Shown: positions 1 to 8,186 of the stretch, piece after piece
How the letters are laid out: each line of letters starts with the position of its first letter
Numbering within the stretch: position 1 is the stretch's first letter
Source of the DNA: UBA10649 sp963700255
GTDB lineage: Bacteria; Actinomycetota; Actinomycetes; S36-B12
Direction of reading: 5' to 3'
Assembly (NCBI GenBank): GCA_963700255.1
Contig: CAVOWW010000029.1
Location: 1 to 64,000, forward strand
Length of the DNA stretch: 64,000 bases
Made by a program: the position numbers and the translations under genes
The notes under the pieces: generated by a model
What the model saw: only the letters and a program-made list of their open reading frames with translations
What the model was told of the DNA's origin: nothing
Databases searched by the model: none

Positions 1-147
1 GAGGAGTCGGCCGTCACCGCCCGGGTGGGGGAGCTGCCCTCGAACCACTCGCCGCTCTACGCACCGGCGATCGTGCCCACCCTGGACCTGGGTGTCCGCG
101 CCCTCGTGGCGGCGGCCCGCACCTGGCTCGGGCCGGCGGCCACGTAG
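1..147 (+). CDS. C-terminal end of an M20-family amidohydrolase/peptidase (partial)
   Basis: Only the last 48 residues are in the window; the gene begins upstream. The visible tail contains GELPSNHSPLYAP, then IVPTLDLGVRALVAAARTWL. The LPSNHSP...F/YAP...PTL..G signature is typical of the C-terminus of M20/M20D metallohydrolases (amidohydrolases of the N-acyl-amino-acid or aminobenzoyl-glutamate type). Substrate cannot be told from this piece. It ends with TAG at 145-147, followed by 135 nt before rpsA. The family call rests on this short motif only. Confidence 0.6.
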   Translation, partial: EESAVTARVGELPSNHSPLYAPAIVPTLDLGVRALVAAARTWLGPAAT

Positions 148-282
148 GCCGTTGTGAGGTGTCCCCCCTTGGGGAGTAGCCTTGGACGGCTGTACGCAGG
201 GGCGGTCTCCCGGACATAGGGGTTTCCGCACGCTCACGGGCGCCCGACGTCCAGTTCTGCCTACTTCAGGATCCCCTACTCC
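148..282 (+). promoter_or_regulatory. rpsA promoter/leader region
   Basis: This 135-nt gap separates the amidohydrolase stop from rpsA. A possible -10 (TAGCCT at 177-182) lies downstream of TTGTGA at about 152-157, with a rather long 19-nt spacer, which would give a leader of about 95 nt. There is no purine-rich Shine-Dalgarno sequence just before the rpsA ATG; the bases there are ccccuacucc. rpsA genes in other bacteria also often lack a strong SD. The promoter call is weak. Confidence 0.35.
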
Positions 283-1743
283 ATGACAACCGCTACCACC
301 ACAACCGGCGCACCGCAGGTCGCCATCAATGACATCGGCTCCGCCGAGGACTTCATGGCGGCGATCGACGCCACCATCAAGTACTTCAACGACGGCGACA
401 TCGTCGAGGGCACCATCGTCAAGGTCGACCGCGACGAGGTCCTCCTCGACATCGGCTACAAGACCGAGGGCGTCATCCCGTCCCGCGAGCTGAGCATCAA
501 GCACGACGTCGATCCCAGCCAGGTCGTCTCCGTGGGTGACCACGTCGAGGCCCTCGTCCTCACCAAGGAGGACAAGGAAGGCCGGCTGATCCTGTCCAAG
601 AAGCGCGCCCAGTACGAGCGCGCCTGGGGCACGATCGAGCGCATCAAGGAAGAGGACGGCGTCGTCGAGGGCCAGGTCATCGAGGTCGTCAAGGGCGGCC
701 TCATCCTGGACATCGGACTCCGCGGCTTCCTGCCCGCGTCCCTCGTCGAGATGCGTCGCGTCCGCGACCTGCAGCCGTACGTCGGCAAGACCCTCGAGGC
801 CAAGATCATCGAGCTCGACAAGAACCGCAACAACGTGGTCCTGTCGCGCCGTGCCTGGCTGGAGCAGACGCAGAGCGAGGTCCGTCAGACCTTCCTCACG
901 CAGCTGCAGAAGGGCCAGATCCGCAGCGGCGTCGTCTCGTCCATCGTCAACTTCGGCGCCTTCGTCGATCTCGGTGGCGTCGACGGCCTCGTACACGTGT
1001 CCGAGCTGTCCTGGAAGCACATCGACCACCCGTCCGAGGTCGTCGAGGTCGGCCAGGAGGTCACGGTCGAGGTGCTCGACGTCGACATGGACCGCGAGCG
1101 CGTCTCGCTGTCGCTGAAGGCGACGCAGGAGGATCCGTGGCAGCACTTCGCCCGGACCCACCAGATCGGCCAGGTCGTGCCCGGCAAGGTCACCAAGCTG
1201 GTCCCGTTCGGCGCCTTCGTCCGCGTCGAGGAGGGCATCGAGGGCCTGGTGCACATCTCCGAGCTCGCCGAGCGCCACATCGAGCTGCCTGAGCAGATCG
1301 TCCAGGTCAACGACGACATCTTCGTCCGGGTCATCGACATCGACCTCGAGCGTCGCCGGATCTCGCTCTCGCTCAAGCAGGCCAACGACTCGGCCGACGG
1401 CATCTCCGGCGAGGAGTTCGACCCGTACCTGTACGGCATGGCTCCCGCGTTCAACGAGGCCGGCGACTACATCGGCCCCGACGGCTTCGACCCGGAGACG
1501 GGCGAGTGGCGCGAGGGCTCCGAGGGCCAGCGCGCCGAGTGGGAGAAGCAGTACGCCGAGGCCCACGCACGCTGGGAGGCCCATCGCAAGCAGGTCAGCG
1601 AGGCCCGCGAGGCCGACCAGGCCGCGGCCCTCGAGTCGGGGGACTCGGTGTCCAACTACTCCTCCGAGACTCCGGAGGCGGAGGGCACCCTGGCGTCCGA
1701 CGAGGCGCTCCAGGCGCTGCGCGACAAGCTCACCGGCGAGTAG
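283..1743 (+). CDS. rpsA: 30S ribosomal protein S1
   Basis: Protein of 486 aa that binds mRNA on the 30S subunit. Four S1 (OB-fold) domains are visible at roughly residues 33-105, 119-187, 203-273 and 288-360; the third and fourth carry the typical G.V..IV.FGAFV.L and V...FGAFVRV patterns. The acidic, low-complexity C-terminal tail (about 365-486) is usual for actinobacterial S1. The start MTTATTTTGAPQVAINDIGS matches the family N-terminus. It is shorter than the six-domain E. coli protein, as expected in this phylum. A strong terminator follows, so it is probably monocistronic. Confidence 0.96.
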   Translation: MTTATTTTGAPQVAINDIGSAEDFMAAIDATIKYFNDGDIVEGTIVKVDRDEVLLDIGYKTEGVIPSRELSIKHDVDPSQVVSVGDHVEALVLTKEDKEGRLILSKKRAQYERAWGTIERIKEEDGVVEGQVIEVVKGGLILDIGLRGFLPASLVEMRRVRDLQPYVGKTLEAKIIELDKNRNNVVLSRRAWLEQTQSEVRQTFLTQLQKGQIRSGVVSSIVNFGAFVDLGGVDGLVHVSELSWKHIDHPSEVVEVGQEVTVEVLDVDMDRERVSLSLKATQEDPWQHFARTHQIGQVVPGKVTKLVPFGAFVRVEEGIEGLVHISELAERHIELPEQIVQVNDDIFVRVIDIDLERRRISLSLKQANDSADGISGEEFDPYLYGMAPAFNEAGDYIGPDGFDPETGEWREGSEGQRAEWEKQYAEAHARWEAHRKQVSEAREADQAAALESGDSVSNYSSETPEAEGTLASDEALQALRDKLTGE

Positions 1744-1767
1744 CCGATCAGCACTGCTCGACGAGGA

Positions 1768-1795
1768 GGCCCGGTCATCGCGACCGGGCCTTTCT
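1768..1795 (+). terminator. Rho-independent terminator of rpsA
   Basis: A perfect 9-bp stem, GGCCCGGTC / GACCGGGCC, with a 5-nt loop (ATCGC), is followed by TTTCT. It starts 25 nt after the rpsA stop codon and ends 29 nt before coaE, whose own -10 box lies just downstream. Confidence 0.85.
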
Positions 1796-1812
1796 CGTGG
1801 AGTGCGCAGGCA

Positions 1813-1818
1813 TAGAGT
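1813..1818 (+). promoter_or_regulatory. -10 box (TAGAGT) of a leaderless coaE promoter
   Basis: TAGAGT ends 6 nt before the coaE ATG at 1825, so transcription would begin at or next to the start codon. No clear -35 hexamer is seen. The same spacing recurs in front of uvrB, uvrC, tkt, ctaA, a DUF3099 gene, the 47683 ATPase and the DUF151 gene. Confidence 0.55.
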
Positions 1819-1824
1819 CGGCTC

Positions 1825-2439
1825 ATGATGCGGATCGGGTTGACCGGCGGGATCGGGTCGGGCAAGTCGACGGTCGCGCGGATGCTGGCCGAGCGGGGAG
1901 CCGTCCTCGTCGACGCCGATCAGATCGCCCGTGACCTCGTCGAGCCCGGTGGCGCCGCTCTGGCCGAGCTCGTGACGGAGTTCGGGCCGCGCATCCTGCA
2001 GGCGGACGGCTCGCTGAGCCGGGGCGAGCTGGCCACGATGGCGTTCAGCGATGCCCGCGCGACGGAGCGGCTCAACGCGATCATGCACCCGCTCATCGGG
2101 GCCGAGGCGCAGCGCCGGCTCAATGATGAGCCCGAGGCCGCGGTGGTGGTCTACGACATGCCGCTGCTCGTGGAGACCGGCCAGGAGGACCTGGTCGACC
2201 TGGTCGTCGTCGTCGACGTGCCCGAGGCCGTCCAGCTCGATCGGGCGGTGCGACTCCGGGGGCTCGACGAGGCCGACGTCCAGCGGCGGATGAGCGTGCA
2301 GGCGTCCCGGGCTGAGCGGCTCGCGCGCGCGGACGTGGTCATCGACAACTCCGGCAGCCTGCCGCAGACCCACGAGCAGGTGGACCAGCTGTGGGACCGG
2401 CTCACGGTGTCTGAGGCATCCAATACTGTGGACGGGTGA
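1825..2439 (+). CDS. coaE: Dephospho-CoA kinase
   Basis: Protein of 204 aa catalysing the last step of CoA synthesis, ATP-dependent 3'-phosphorylation of dephospho-CoA. The N-terminus has the P-loop GLTGGIGSGKST (residues 5-16), then the family motif DADQIARDLV. Length matches single-domain CoaE; some actinobacteria carry a longer CoaE with an extra C-terminal domain, absent here. A second in-frame ATG is at 1828. The stop TGA overlaps the GTG start of uvrB (GTGA). The leaderless -10 box supports the chosen start. Confidence 0.95.
   Translation: MMRIGLTGGIGSGKSTVARMLAERGAVLVDADQIARDLVEPGGAALAELVTEFGPRILQADGSLSRGELATMAFSDARATERLNAIMHPLIGAEAQRRLNDEPEAAVVVYDMPLLVETGQEDLVDLVVVVDVPEAVQLDRAVRLRGLDEADVQRRMSVQASRAERLARADVVIDNSGSLPQTHEQVDQLWDRLTVSEASNTVDG
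2424..2429 (+). promoter_or_regulatory. -10 box (TACTGT) of a possible leaderless uvrB promoter
   Basis: TACTGT lies inside the 3' end of coaE and ends 6 nt before the uvrB GTG (2436). It would let uvrB be transcribed separately from coaE. No recognisable LexA (SOS) box was seen beside it. Confidence 0.4.
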
Positions 2440-4502
2440 CCCGTCCGGTAACCGATCTGCAGCGCAAGGTCGCGCCGTTCACGGTCAAGGCCCCGTTCGA
2501 GCCCTCGGGCGACCAGCCGGAGGCCATCGCCGACCTCGCCAGGCGCATCCGCGCGGGGGAGAAGGACATCGTCCTCCTCGGCGCCACCGGCACCGGCAAG
2601 AGCGCCACGACGGCCTGGCTGGTCGAGGAGCTCCAGCGGCCCACGCTCGTGATGGCGCCGAACAAGACGCTGGCGGCCCAGCTCGTGGCCGAGTTCAAAG
2701 AACTGCTGCCCGACAACGCGGTCGAGTACTTCGTCTCGTACTACGACTACTACCAGCCTGAGGCGTACATCCCGCAGAGCGACACCTACATCGAGAAGGA
2801 CTCCTCGATCAACGAGGAGGTCGAGCGCCTGCGCCATTCGGCGACGAACAGCCTGCTGACCCGTCGCGACTGCATCGTGGTGGCCAGCGTCTCGGCGATC
2901 TACGGCCTGGGCACGCCCCAGGAGTACGTCGACCGCATGGTGCGCCTGCGGGTGGGCGAGGAGTTCAACCGCGACACGCTCCTGCGCGCCTTCGTCGACA
3001 TCCAGTACACCCGCAACGACATCGCGTTCACCCGCGGCACCTTCCGGGTGCGTGGCGACACCGTCGAGGTGTTCCCCGTGTACGAGGAGCACCCCGTGCG
3101 GATCGAGCTCTTCGGCGACGAGATCGAGCGGCTGATGACGCTGCACCCGCTGACCGGCGAGATCCTCACCGAGGACAAGGAGATGTACGTCTTCCCGGCC
3201 ACGCACTACGTCGCCGGTCCCGAGCGCATGGAGCGGGCGATCGTCGGCATCGAGGCGGAGCTGGAGCAGCGCCTCGCCGAGCTCGAGCGCCAGGGGAAGC
3301 TGCTCGAGGCGCAGCGCCTGCGCATGCGCACGACCTACGACGTCGAGATGATGCGGCAGATCGGCTCGTGTGCCGGCATCGAGAACTACTCGCGGCACAT
3401 CGACGGCCGTGAGCAGGGCAGCCCGCCCAACTGCCTGCTCGACTACTTCCCCGACGACTTCCTCATCGTCCTCGACGAGTCGCACGTCACCGTGCCGCAG
3501 ATCGGCGCGATGTACGAGGGAGACATGAGTCGCAAGCGGACCCTCGTCGAGCACGGGTTCCGGCTGCCCAGTGCCATGGACAACCGGCCGCTGCGCTGGG
3601 ACGAGTTCGTCGAACGCATAGGCCAGACCGTCTACCTGTCCGCCACGCCGGGGCCGTACGAGCTCGGCAAGGCGCAGGGCGATGTGGTCGAGCAGGTCAT
3701 CCGTCCGACCGGCCTCGTCGACCCTGAGATCGTCCTCAAGCCCACGACCGGGCAGATCGACGACCTGATGGGCGAGATCCGGGAGCGGTCCGAGCGCGGG
3801 GAGCGCGTCCTCGTCACCACCCTGACCAAGCGGATGGCCGAGGACCTCACCGACTACCTCCTGGAGCACGGAGTGCGGGTGCAGTACCTGCACTCGGAGG
3901 TCGACACCCTCCGTCGCGTCGAGCTCCTGCGCGAGCTGCGCCTGGGCGTCTTCGACGTCCTCGTCGGCATCAACCTCCTTCGCGAGGGCCTCGACCTGCC
4001 GGAGGTGTCCCTCGTCGCCATCCTCGATGCCGACAAGGAGGGCTTCCTGCGGTCGGAGACCTCGCTCATCCAGACCATCGGCCGGGCGGCGCGCAACGTG
4101 TCCGGCCAGGTGCACATGTACGCCGACAAGGTGACCCCGTCGATGCAGAGGGCCATCGACGAGACGACGCGGCGCCGTGCCAAGCAGGTGGCCTACAACG
4201 TCGCTCACGGCGTCGATCCCCAGCCGCTGCGCAAGAGGATCGCCGACATCACCGATCTGCTCGCCCGGGAGGACGCCGACACGCAGGAGCTGCTGGCGCA
4301 GGCGCCGACGGGCAAGGGCGGTCGTCCTCGCAAGGGACGCTCCCTGGCCGCGGACGAGCTGCTCCGCCTCATCGAGGACCTCACCGCGCAGATGCACGCG
4401 GCCGCGGCCGAGCTCCAGTTCGAGCTCGCCGCACGGCTGCGCGACGAGGTGTCCGACCTGAAGAAGGAGCTCCGCGGCATGCGAGAGGCGGGCACGGCGT
4501 GA
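2436..4502 (+). CDS. uvrB: Excinuclease ABC subunit B
   Basis: Protein of 688 aa, the damage-verifying helicase-like subunit of nucleotide excision repair. Visible: Walker A GATGTGKS (about residues 50-57), the damage-probing beta-hairpin region YYDYYQPEAYIP, helicase motif DESH, motif VI QTIGRAARN, and a C-terminal UVR domain (LIEDLTAQMHAAAAELQFE) that contacts UvrA/UvrC. Full length for the family. It starts with GTG overlapping the coaE stop. uvrA and uvrC lie within 9 kb, a common actinobacterial grouping. Confidence 0.97.
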   Translation: MTRPVTDLQRKVAPFTVKAPFEPSGDQPEAIADLARRIRAGEKDIVLLGATGTGKSATTAWLVEELQRPTLVMAPNKTLAAQLVAEFKELLPDNAVEYFVSYYDYYQPEAYIPQSDTYIEKDSSINEEVERLRHSATNSLLTRRDCIVVASVSAIYGLGTPQEYVDRMVRLRVGEEFNRDTLLRAFVDIQYTRNDIAFTRGTFRVRGDTVEVFPVYEEHPVRIELFGDEIERLMTLHPLTGEILTEDKEMYVFPATHYVAGPERMERAIVGIEAELEQRLAELERQGKLLEAQRLRMRTTYDVEMMRQIGSCAGIENYSRHIDGREQGSPPNCLLDYFPDDFLIVLDESHVTVPQIGAMYEGDMSRKRTLVEHGFRLPSAMDNRPLRWDEFVERIGQTVYLSATPGPYELGKAQGDVVEQVIRPTGLVDPEIVLKPTTGQIDDLMGEIRERSERGERVLVTTLTKRMAEDLTDYLLEHGVRVQYLHSEVDTLRRVELLRELRLGVFDVLVGINLLREGLDLPEVSLVAILDADKEGFLRSETSLIQTIGRAARNVSGQVHMYADKVTPSMQRAIDETTRRRAKQVAYNVAHGVDPQPLRKRIADITDLLAREDADTQELLAQAPTGKGGRPRKGRSLAADELLRLIEDLTAQMHAAAAELQFELAARLRDEVSDLKKELRGMREAGTA

Positions 4503-4515
4503 GGACCGGCACCTG

Positions 4516-5502
4516 ATGGACGTCCCCGGCTGGCTCTGGGCCGCCACGATCATCGCCCTGATCGGGGTGATCACGATCGACCTCATCCTGGTCGACCGGC
4601 GGCCTCACCCCTTCGGCCCGAACGAGGCCCTGCGGTGGGTGATCTTCTACGTGTCGATGGCCGGCCTCTTCGCCATCTTCATCTCGCTCTACTTCGGCCT
4701 CCAGTACGGCGGGCAGTTCGTCGCCGGCTACCTGATGGAGTACTCCCTCAGCGTCGACAACCTCTTCGTGTTCATGGTGATCATGGGCTCGTTCGCCGTG
4801 CCGCCCGCCCTCCAGCACCGCGTCCTGCTGGTCGGGATCGTCATCGCCCTCTTCCTGCGCGGGATCCTCATCGTCATCGGTGCCGAGCTGATCGAGCGGT
4901 TCTCGGGCACGTTCTACCTGTTCGGTGCCTTCCTCCTGTTCACGGCGTGGCAGGTGTGGACGGCAGAGGACGAGGAGCCCGATCCGAACGGCAACGGCTT
5001 CATGCGCTGGATCGGGTCCCGCGTGCCGACGTCCCCGCACTACGACGGCACGAAGCTGACGACGCGGATCGCCGGTCGGCGGGCCCTGACCCCGATGGCC
5101 ATGGTCATGCTCGCGATCGGCACCACCGATCTCCTCTTCGCCCTCGACAGCATTCCGGCGGTGTTCGGCATCACCAGCGAGGCCTACCTGGTGTTCGCCG
5201 TCAACGCCTTCGCGCTGATGGGGCTGCGCCAGCTCTACTTCCTCCTTCAGGGCCTGCTCGGCCGGCTCCAGCACCTCAACCGGGGGCTGGCGATCATCCT
5301 GGCGTTCATCGGTGTGAAGCTCGTGCTCGAGGCGATCCACGAGACGACCAGCATCAACGTGCCGGTGATCCCCGTCTGGTTCTCCCTCGTGTTCATCGTC
5401 AGCGTGCTGACTGTGACAGCCCTGACTAGTGTGTATGCGACGCGCAATTCGACCCCGGCCGAGCCGGATCGGACCCCCGACACGACCGAAGGTGATGGCT
5501 GA
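4516..5502 (+). CDS. TerC family integral membrane protein (copy 1)
   Basis: Protein of 328 aa with about eight hydrophobic segments. Family signatures are SVDNLFVF (about residues 80-87) and TDLLFALDSIPAVFGI (about 205-220), whose acidic residues are thought to bind metal. TerC/Alx proteins are linked to tellurite resistance and, in several bacteria, to manganese export or metal loading of secreted enzymes; the exact role here is unknown. The ATG follows the uvrB stop by 13 nt, and a paralogue starts 2 nt after its stop, so uvrB-terC-terC is probably one transcript. Confidence 0.88.
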   Translation: MDVPGWLWAATIIALIGVITIDLILVDRRPHPFGPNEALRWVIFYVSMAGLFAIFISLYFGLQYGGQFVAGYLMEYSLSVDNLFVFMVIMGSFAVPPALQHRVLLVGIVIALFLRGILIVIGAELIERFSGTFYLFGAFLLFTAWQVWTAEDEEPDPNGNGFMRWIGSRVPTSPHYDGTKLTTRIAGRRALTPMAMVMLAIGTTDLLFALDSIPAVFGITSEAYLVFAVNAFALMGLRQLYFLLQGLLGRLQHLNRGLAIILAFIGVKLVLEAIHETTSINVPVIPVWFSLVFIVSVLTVTALTSVYATRNSTPAEPDRTPDTTEGDG

Positions 5503-5504
5503 CT

Positions 5505-6515
5505 GTGGACGTGACCCTGGCCCTCTGGGCGGTGACCCTCCTGGGGATCACCGGCCTGATCGTCCTGGACTTCGTGACCGTGAGCCGCAAGCCCCATGAG
5601 GTGATGTTCAAGGAGGCGATGCTCTGGTCGATCTTCTACATCGGCATCGCCATCGCCTTCGGCATCGCGATGTGGGTGTGGCAGGGCAGCGACATCGGGA
5701 CGCAGTACTTCGCCGCCTACCTCGTGGAGAAGTCGCTCAGCGTCGACAATCTCTTCGTCTTCATCATCATCCTCACGCAGTTCGCGGTGCCCATCGAGCT
5801 GCACCAGCGGGTGCTGCTGGTCGGCGTGGTGCTGGCCCTCATCATGCGGGCCATCTTCATCGCCATCGGCGCGGCCGCGCTCGCGGCCTTCGCCTTCACC
5901 TTCGTGATCTTCGGCGCGATCCTCATCTGGACGGGCATCCAGCTCGCCCGACACCGGAACGAGGACCCCGAGCCGAAGGACAACGTGGTCGTGCGCGTCG
6001 TGCGCAAGCGCTACCTCGTCAGCGACGAATACGACGGGACGAAGCTGTTCACGCGCATCGACGGCCGCAAGGCGGTGACGCCCCTGCTGCTGGTGATGGT
6101 GGCGATCGGGTCCACGGACCTGCTGTTCGCCCTCGACTCGATCCCGGCGACCTTCGGCGTCACGCAGGAGCCCTACCTCGTGTTCGCGGCCAATGCCTTC
6201 GCGCTCCTGGGCCTGCGGGCCCTGTACTTCCTGCTGAAGGGCCTGCTCGACAAGCTGGTCTACCTGTCGACCGGCCTGTCGATCATCCTCATCTTCATCG
6301 GCGTCAAGCTCGTCCTGACCTGGGCGCACGAGACGTGGCCCGACACGGTTCCGAAGATCCCCACGAACGTCAGCCTGACCTTCATCATCGGGGTGCTGCT
6401 GATCACCGGGGTCGCGTCCTGGCTGAAGGTCCGCAAGGACCCGACCGCCGTGGCTCACGCGGGCAGGATGACGGGTGGCGACCACCACGAGGACGAGGCC
6501 GGTCCGACCGGCTGA
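5505..6515 (+). CDS. TerC family integral membrane protein (copy 2)
   Basis: Protein of 336 aa, clearly paralogous to its upstream neighbour: same topology, with SVDNLFVF and TDLLFALDSIPATFGV. The two differ mainly in the soluble linker after the fourth membrane segment and in the acidic, His-containing tail here (GDHHEDEAG). GTG start 2 nt after the previous stop implies translational coupling. Tandem duplication or a heteromeric pair are both possible. It converges on a small minus-strand gene, with only 5 nt between the stops. Confidence 0.88.
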   Translation: MDVTLALWAVTLLGITGLIVLDFVTVSRKPHEVMFKEAMLWSIFYIGIAIAFGIAMWVWQGSDIGTQYFAAYLVEKSLSVDNLFVFIIILTQFAVPIELHQRVLLVGVVLALIMRAIFIAIGAAALAAFAFTFVIFGAILIWTGIQLARHRNEDPEPKDNVVVRVVRKRYLVSDEYDGTKLFTRIDGRKAVTPLLLVMVAIGSTDLLFALDSIPATFGVTQEPYLVFAANAFALLGLRALYFLLKGLLDKLVYLSTGLSIILIFIGVKLVLTWAHETWPDTVPKIPTNVSLTFIIGVLLITGVASWLKVRKDPTAVAHAGRMTGGDHHEDEAGPTG

Positions 6516-6520
6516 GGCGT

Positions 6521-6802
6521 CTAGCGGTGACGCTCGACCTCGACCAGGTCGGCGTCGCACGCGCGAACCCGTAGCTGGGTGACCAGGGTGCCGCCGGCCA
6601 GGACCAGCACGGGGAGCAGCCACGACAGAGCCCACGTGAGGCGGACGTCCGTGTCGTCGGTCACCGAGTTGATGAAACCGAAGATCACCCACCCGAGTAC
6701 GACCCCCCAGATGACCAGGCCGGCGATCCACAGCTGGCGCGTCTTCCGGAGGGAGTCCCGCCGGCGCAGCAGGTCGTTGGCACGGGCGTTCTGCTTGGGC
6801 AC
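6521..6802 (-). CDS. Small two-helix membrane protein, function unknown
   Basis: Protein of 93 aa starting at a GTG preceded by AAGGGGAG at about 6 nt. The N-terminus is polar and basic (PKQNARANDLLRRRDSLRK), followed by a hydrophobic segment, LWIAGLVIWGVVLGWVIFGF, a short TDDTD-containing loop, and a second segment, WALSWLLPVLVLAGGTLV. I do not recognise the family. It is divergent from the zinc-ribbon gene at 7061, with repeat copy A in the shared upstream region. Confidence 0.55.
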   Translation of the reverse strand: MPKQNARANDLLRRRDSLRKTRQLWIAGLVIWGVVLGWVIFGFINSVTDDTDVRLTWALSWLLPVLVLAGGTLVTQLRVRACDADLVEVERHR

Positions 6803-6857
6803 GTGGCTCCCCTTCATCGATCGACCTGACCCGCACGCTAGCGGCACGTCGGCCGCG

Positions 6858-6927
6858 ACCGGGACAGATGGACGGTCCGCGCCCGGAATGCCCGATTCAT
6901 CGTCGATTGGTCCCGGACTCTGGGACA
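6858..6927 (+). repeat. Structured hairpin repeat, copy A
   Basis: About 70 nt nearly identical to 7462-7531. Proposed fold: outer stem 6859-6865 with 6910-6916; 3-bp stem 6867-6869 with 6906-6908; inner stem 6871-6876 with 6899-6904; 22-nt apical loop identical to copy B. Compared with copy B, the two differences in the inner stems (T6900, T6908) turn G-C pairs into G-U pairs, so the fold is kept. GTCCC (6910-6914) can instead pair with the terminal GGGAC (6922-6926). It sits in the 258-nt gap between a minus-strand gene (start 6802) and the zinc-ribbon gene (7061). Confidence 0.75.
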
Positions 6928-7060
6928 GGCGCCACGAACCACTGGGCCGCACCCGTGGTCGATCAGGTCGAGCCTCAGCCTGGAGCCTCGAATCAGAGCA
7001 GTCGGATTGCGGAAGCAGTTGTCTGATGTCATGGTGAAAGCCAGACGAGAGGACACCGAC

Positions 7061-7348
7061 GTGAGCGTGCTGACCTGCCCCAAGTGCCATGGAGACATGC
7101 GGCAGTACGAGCGGAGCGGCATCCACGTGGACCAGTGCACGGAGTGCCGCGGGATCTTCCTCGACCGCGGCGAGCTTGAGGGCCTGATCGACGCCGAGAT
7201 GCGGTGGGCTGCCCAGAGTGCCGCGCCTGCTCAGGCGGCGCCGGCACCCGTGCCCGCTGCGCCAGTCCAGCACGGCTACCCACCCCAGCAGCAGTATGGG
7301 AAGCCCCCCAAGAAGCGCAAGAGCTTCCTCGAAGACCTCTTCGAGTAG
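7061..7348 (+). CDS. TFIIB-type zinc-ribbon protein
   Basis: Protein of 95 aa. An N-terminal zinc ribbon has Cys6, Cys9, Cys26 and Cys29 (CPKC...CTEC) followed by RGIFLDRGELEGLID, the classic zf-TFIIB family signature. The middle is Ala/Pro/Gln rich, and the C-terminus is basic then acidic (PPKKRKSFLEDLFE). Function of the family is unknown. GTG 7061 was chosen because the family begins MSVLTCPKC and GAGAGGA lies 8 nt upstream; the frame stays open upstream. It is flanked on both sides by copies of the same hairpin repeat. Confidence 0.8.
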   Translation: MSVLTCPKCHGDMRQYERSGIHVDQCTECRGIFLDRGELEGLIDAEMRWAAQSAAPAQAAPAPVPAAPVQHGYPPQQQYGKPPKKRKSFLEDLFE

Positions 7349-7353
7349 CGAGT

Positions 7354-7374
7354 TCCGGGCGGTTCCTGCCCGGA
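7354..7374 (+). terminator. Hairpin after the zinc-ribbon gene
   Basis: TCCGGGC / GCCCGGA, a perfect 7-bp stem with a 7-nt loop, begins 5 nt after the stop codon. No T-run follows, so it may be a non-canonical terminator or mRNA-stabilising hairpin. The rest of 7375-7461 is also GC-rich and structured (GCCTG-TCTT-CAGGC) but has no gene that I can see. Confidence 0.45.
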
Positions 7375-7461
7375 TCAGGGTGATGGCGGCAGGGACGTCG
7401 CCTGTCTTCAGGCAGCAGGCCGGAGGCGCGACCCCGGTCCAGCGCTACTGGTACTGGGGCG

Positions 7462-7531
7462 ACCGGGACAGATGGACGGTCCGCGCCCGGAATGCCCGAT
7501 TCACCGTCGATCGGTCCCGGTTTCCGGGACA
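7462..7531 (+). repeat. Structured hairpin repeat, copy B
   Basis: Fold: ACCGGGAC (7462-7469) with GTCCCGGT (7514-7521), GAT (7471-7473) with ATC (7510-7512), GACGGT (7475-7480) with ACCGTC (7503-7508), separated by single 1x1 mismatches, and a 22-nt loop. A competing perfect 7-bp hairpin, GTCCCGG (7514-7520), loop TTT, CCGGGAC (7524-7530), uses the same central strand. The element ends 5 nt beyond the stop codon of the minus-strand hydrolase, between convergent genes. Same orientation as copy A. Confidence 0.75.
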
Positions 7532-7535
7532 AACG

Positions 7536-8186
7536 TCACCAGCCGCGGTCGCGCCAGTCGGCCAGCGCCGGGCGCTCGGCGCCGATCGTGGTGTCGAAGC
7601 CGTGGCCCGGGTACACCCAGGTCTCGTCGGGAAGCCGGTCGAACAGCTTGTCCACGACCCCCCGGTAGAGGGACTCGAAGTCGGCCGGCTCGGTGGTCTT
7701 CCCCAGGCCCCCGGGGAACAGGCAGTCGCCGGTGAGCAGGTGCGGCTGGCCCTCCGGGTCGTCGTAGAGCAGGGCGATGGAGCCGGGGGTGTGGCCGACG
7801 AGATGGATGGCCTCGAGGGAGCAGGTGCCCACCTCGATCAGGTCCCCGTCGAGCAGCAGGCGGTCGGTCGGCACCGGGATGCCGGGGGCGTCGAGGGCGT
7901 GGGCGGCGGTCGGCGCACCCGTGCGCTCGGCCACCTCGGCGAGCGCCTGCCAGTGGTCCGGATGCCGATGGGTCGTCACGATGAGGGAGATGCCGTCGGG
8001 CCCGATGAGGTCCATGATCCGGTCCGGGTCGGCAGCCGCGTCGACGAGCACCTGGGTGCCGGTCTCCTGGCAGCGCAGCAGGTAGCAGTTGTTGTCGTAC
8101 GGGCCGACCGCGAGCTTGCTGATGAGCAGGTGGCTGAGCTCATGGACGTCTGCCGGTCCACCGACCGTCACCCGGCCGTTATACAT
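7536..8186 (-). CDS. Metallo-beta-lactamase-fold hydrolase
   Basis: Protein of 216 aa. Metal-binding motifs are THRHPDHW (in place of HxHxDH), GHTPGS, TGDCLF and YPGHG, in the glyoxalase II-like order. The first His of the usual HxHxDH is Thr-His here (TTHRHPDH), as seen in related glyoxalase-like proteins. Substrate unknown; hydroxyacylglutathione or mycothiol-type thioesters are possible. It is divergent from uvrA, with 84 nt between the starts, an arrangement common in actinobacteria. Confidence 0.85.
   Translation of the reverse strand: MYNGRVTVGGPADVHELSHLLISKLAVGPYDNNCYLLRCQETGTQVLVDAAADPDRIMDLIGPDGISLIVTTHRHPDHWQALAEVAERTGAPTAAHALDAPGIPVPTDRLLLDGDLIEVGTCSLEAIHLVGHTPGSIALLYDDPEGQPHLLTGDCLFPGGLGKTTEPADFESLYRGVVDKLFDRLPDETWVYPGHGFDTTIGAERPALADWRDRGW

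Noticed and set aside
2151..4586. Very long open frame on the minus strand opposite uvrB (also opposite uvrA, 8232-11072)
   Set aside because: High-GC codon bias leaves antisense frames open; the translations are low-complexity Arg/Asp/Val-rich with no domain, and the plus-strand genes are unmistakable.
7029..7532. Short minus-strand frames sharing the peptide PGPIDGESGIPGADRPSVPVA-like text in both hairpin repeats
   Set aside because: The shared peptide is simply the translation of the repeat; frames lack RBS and overlap real genes.
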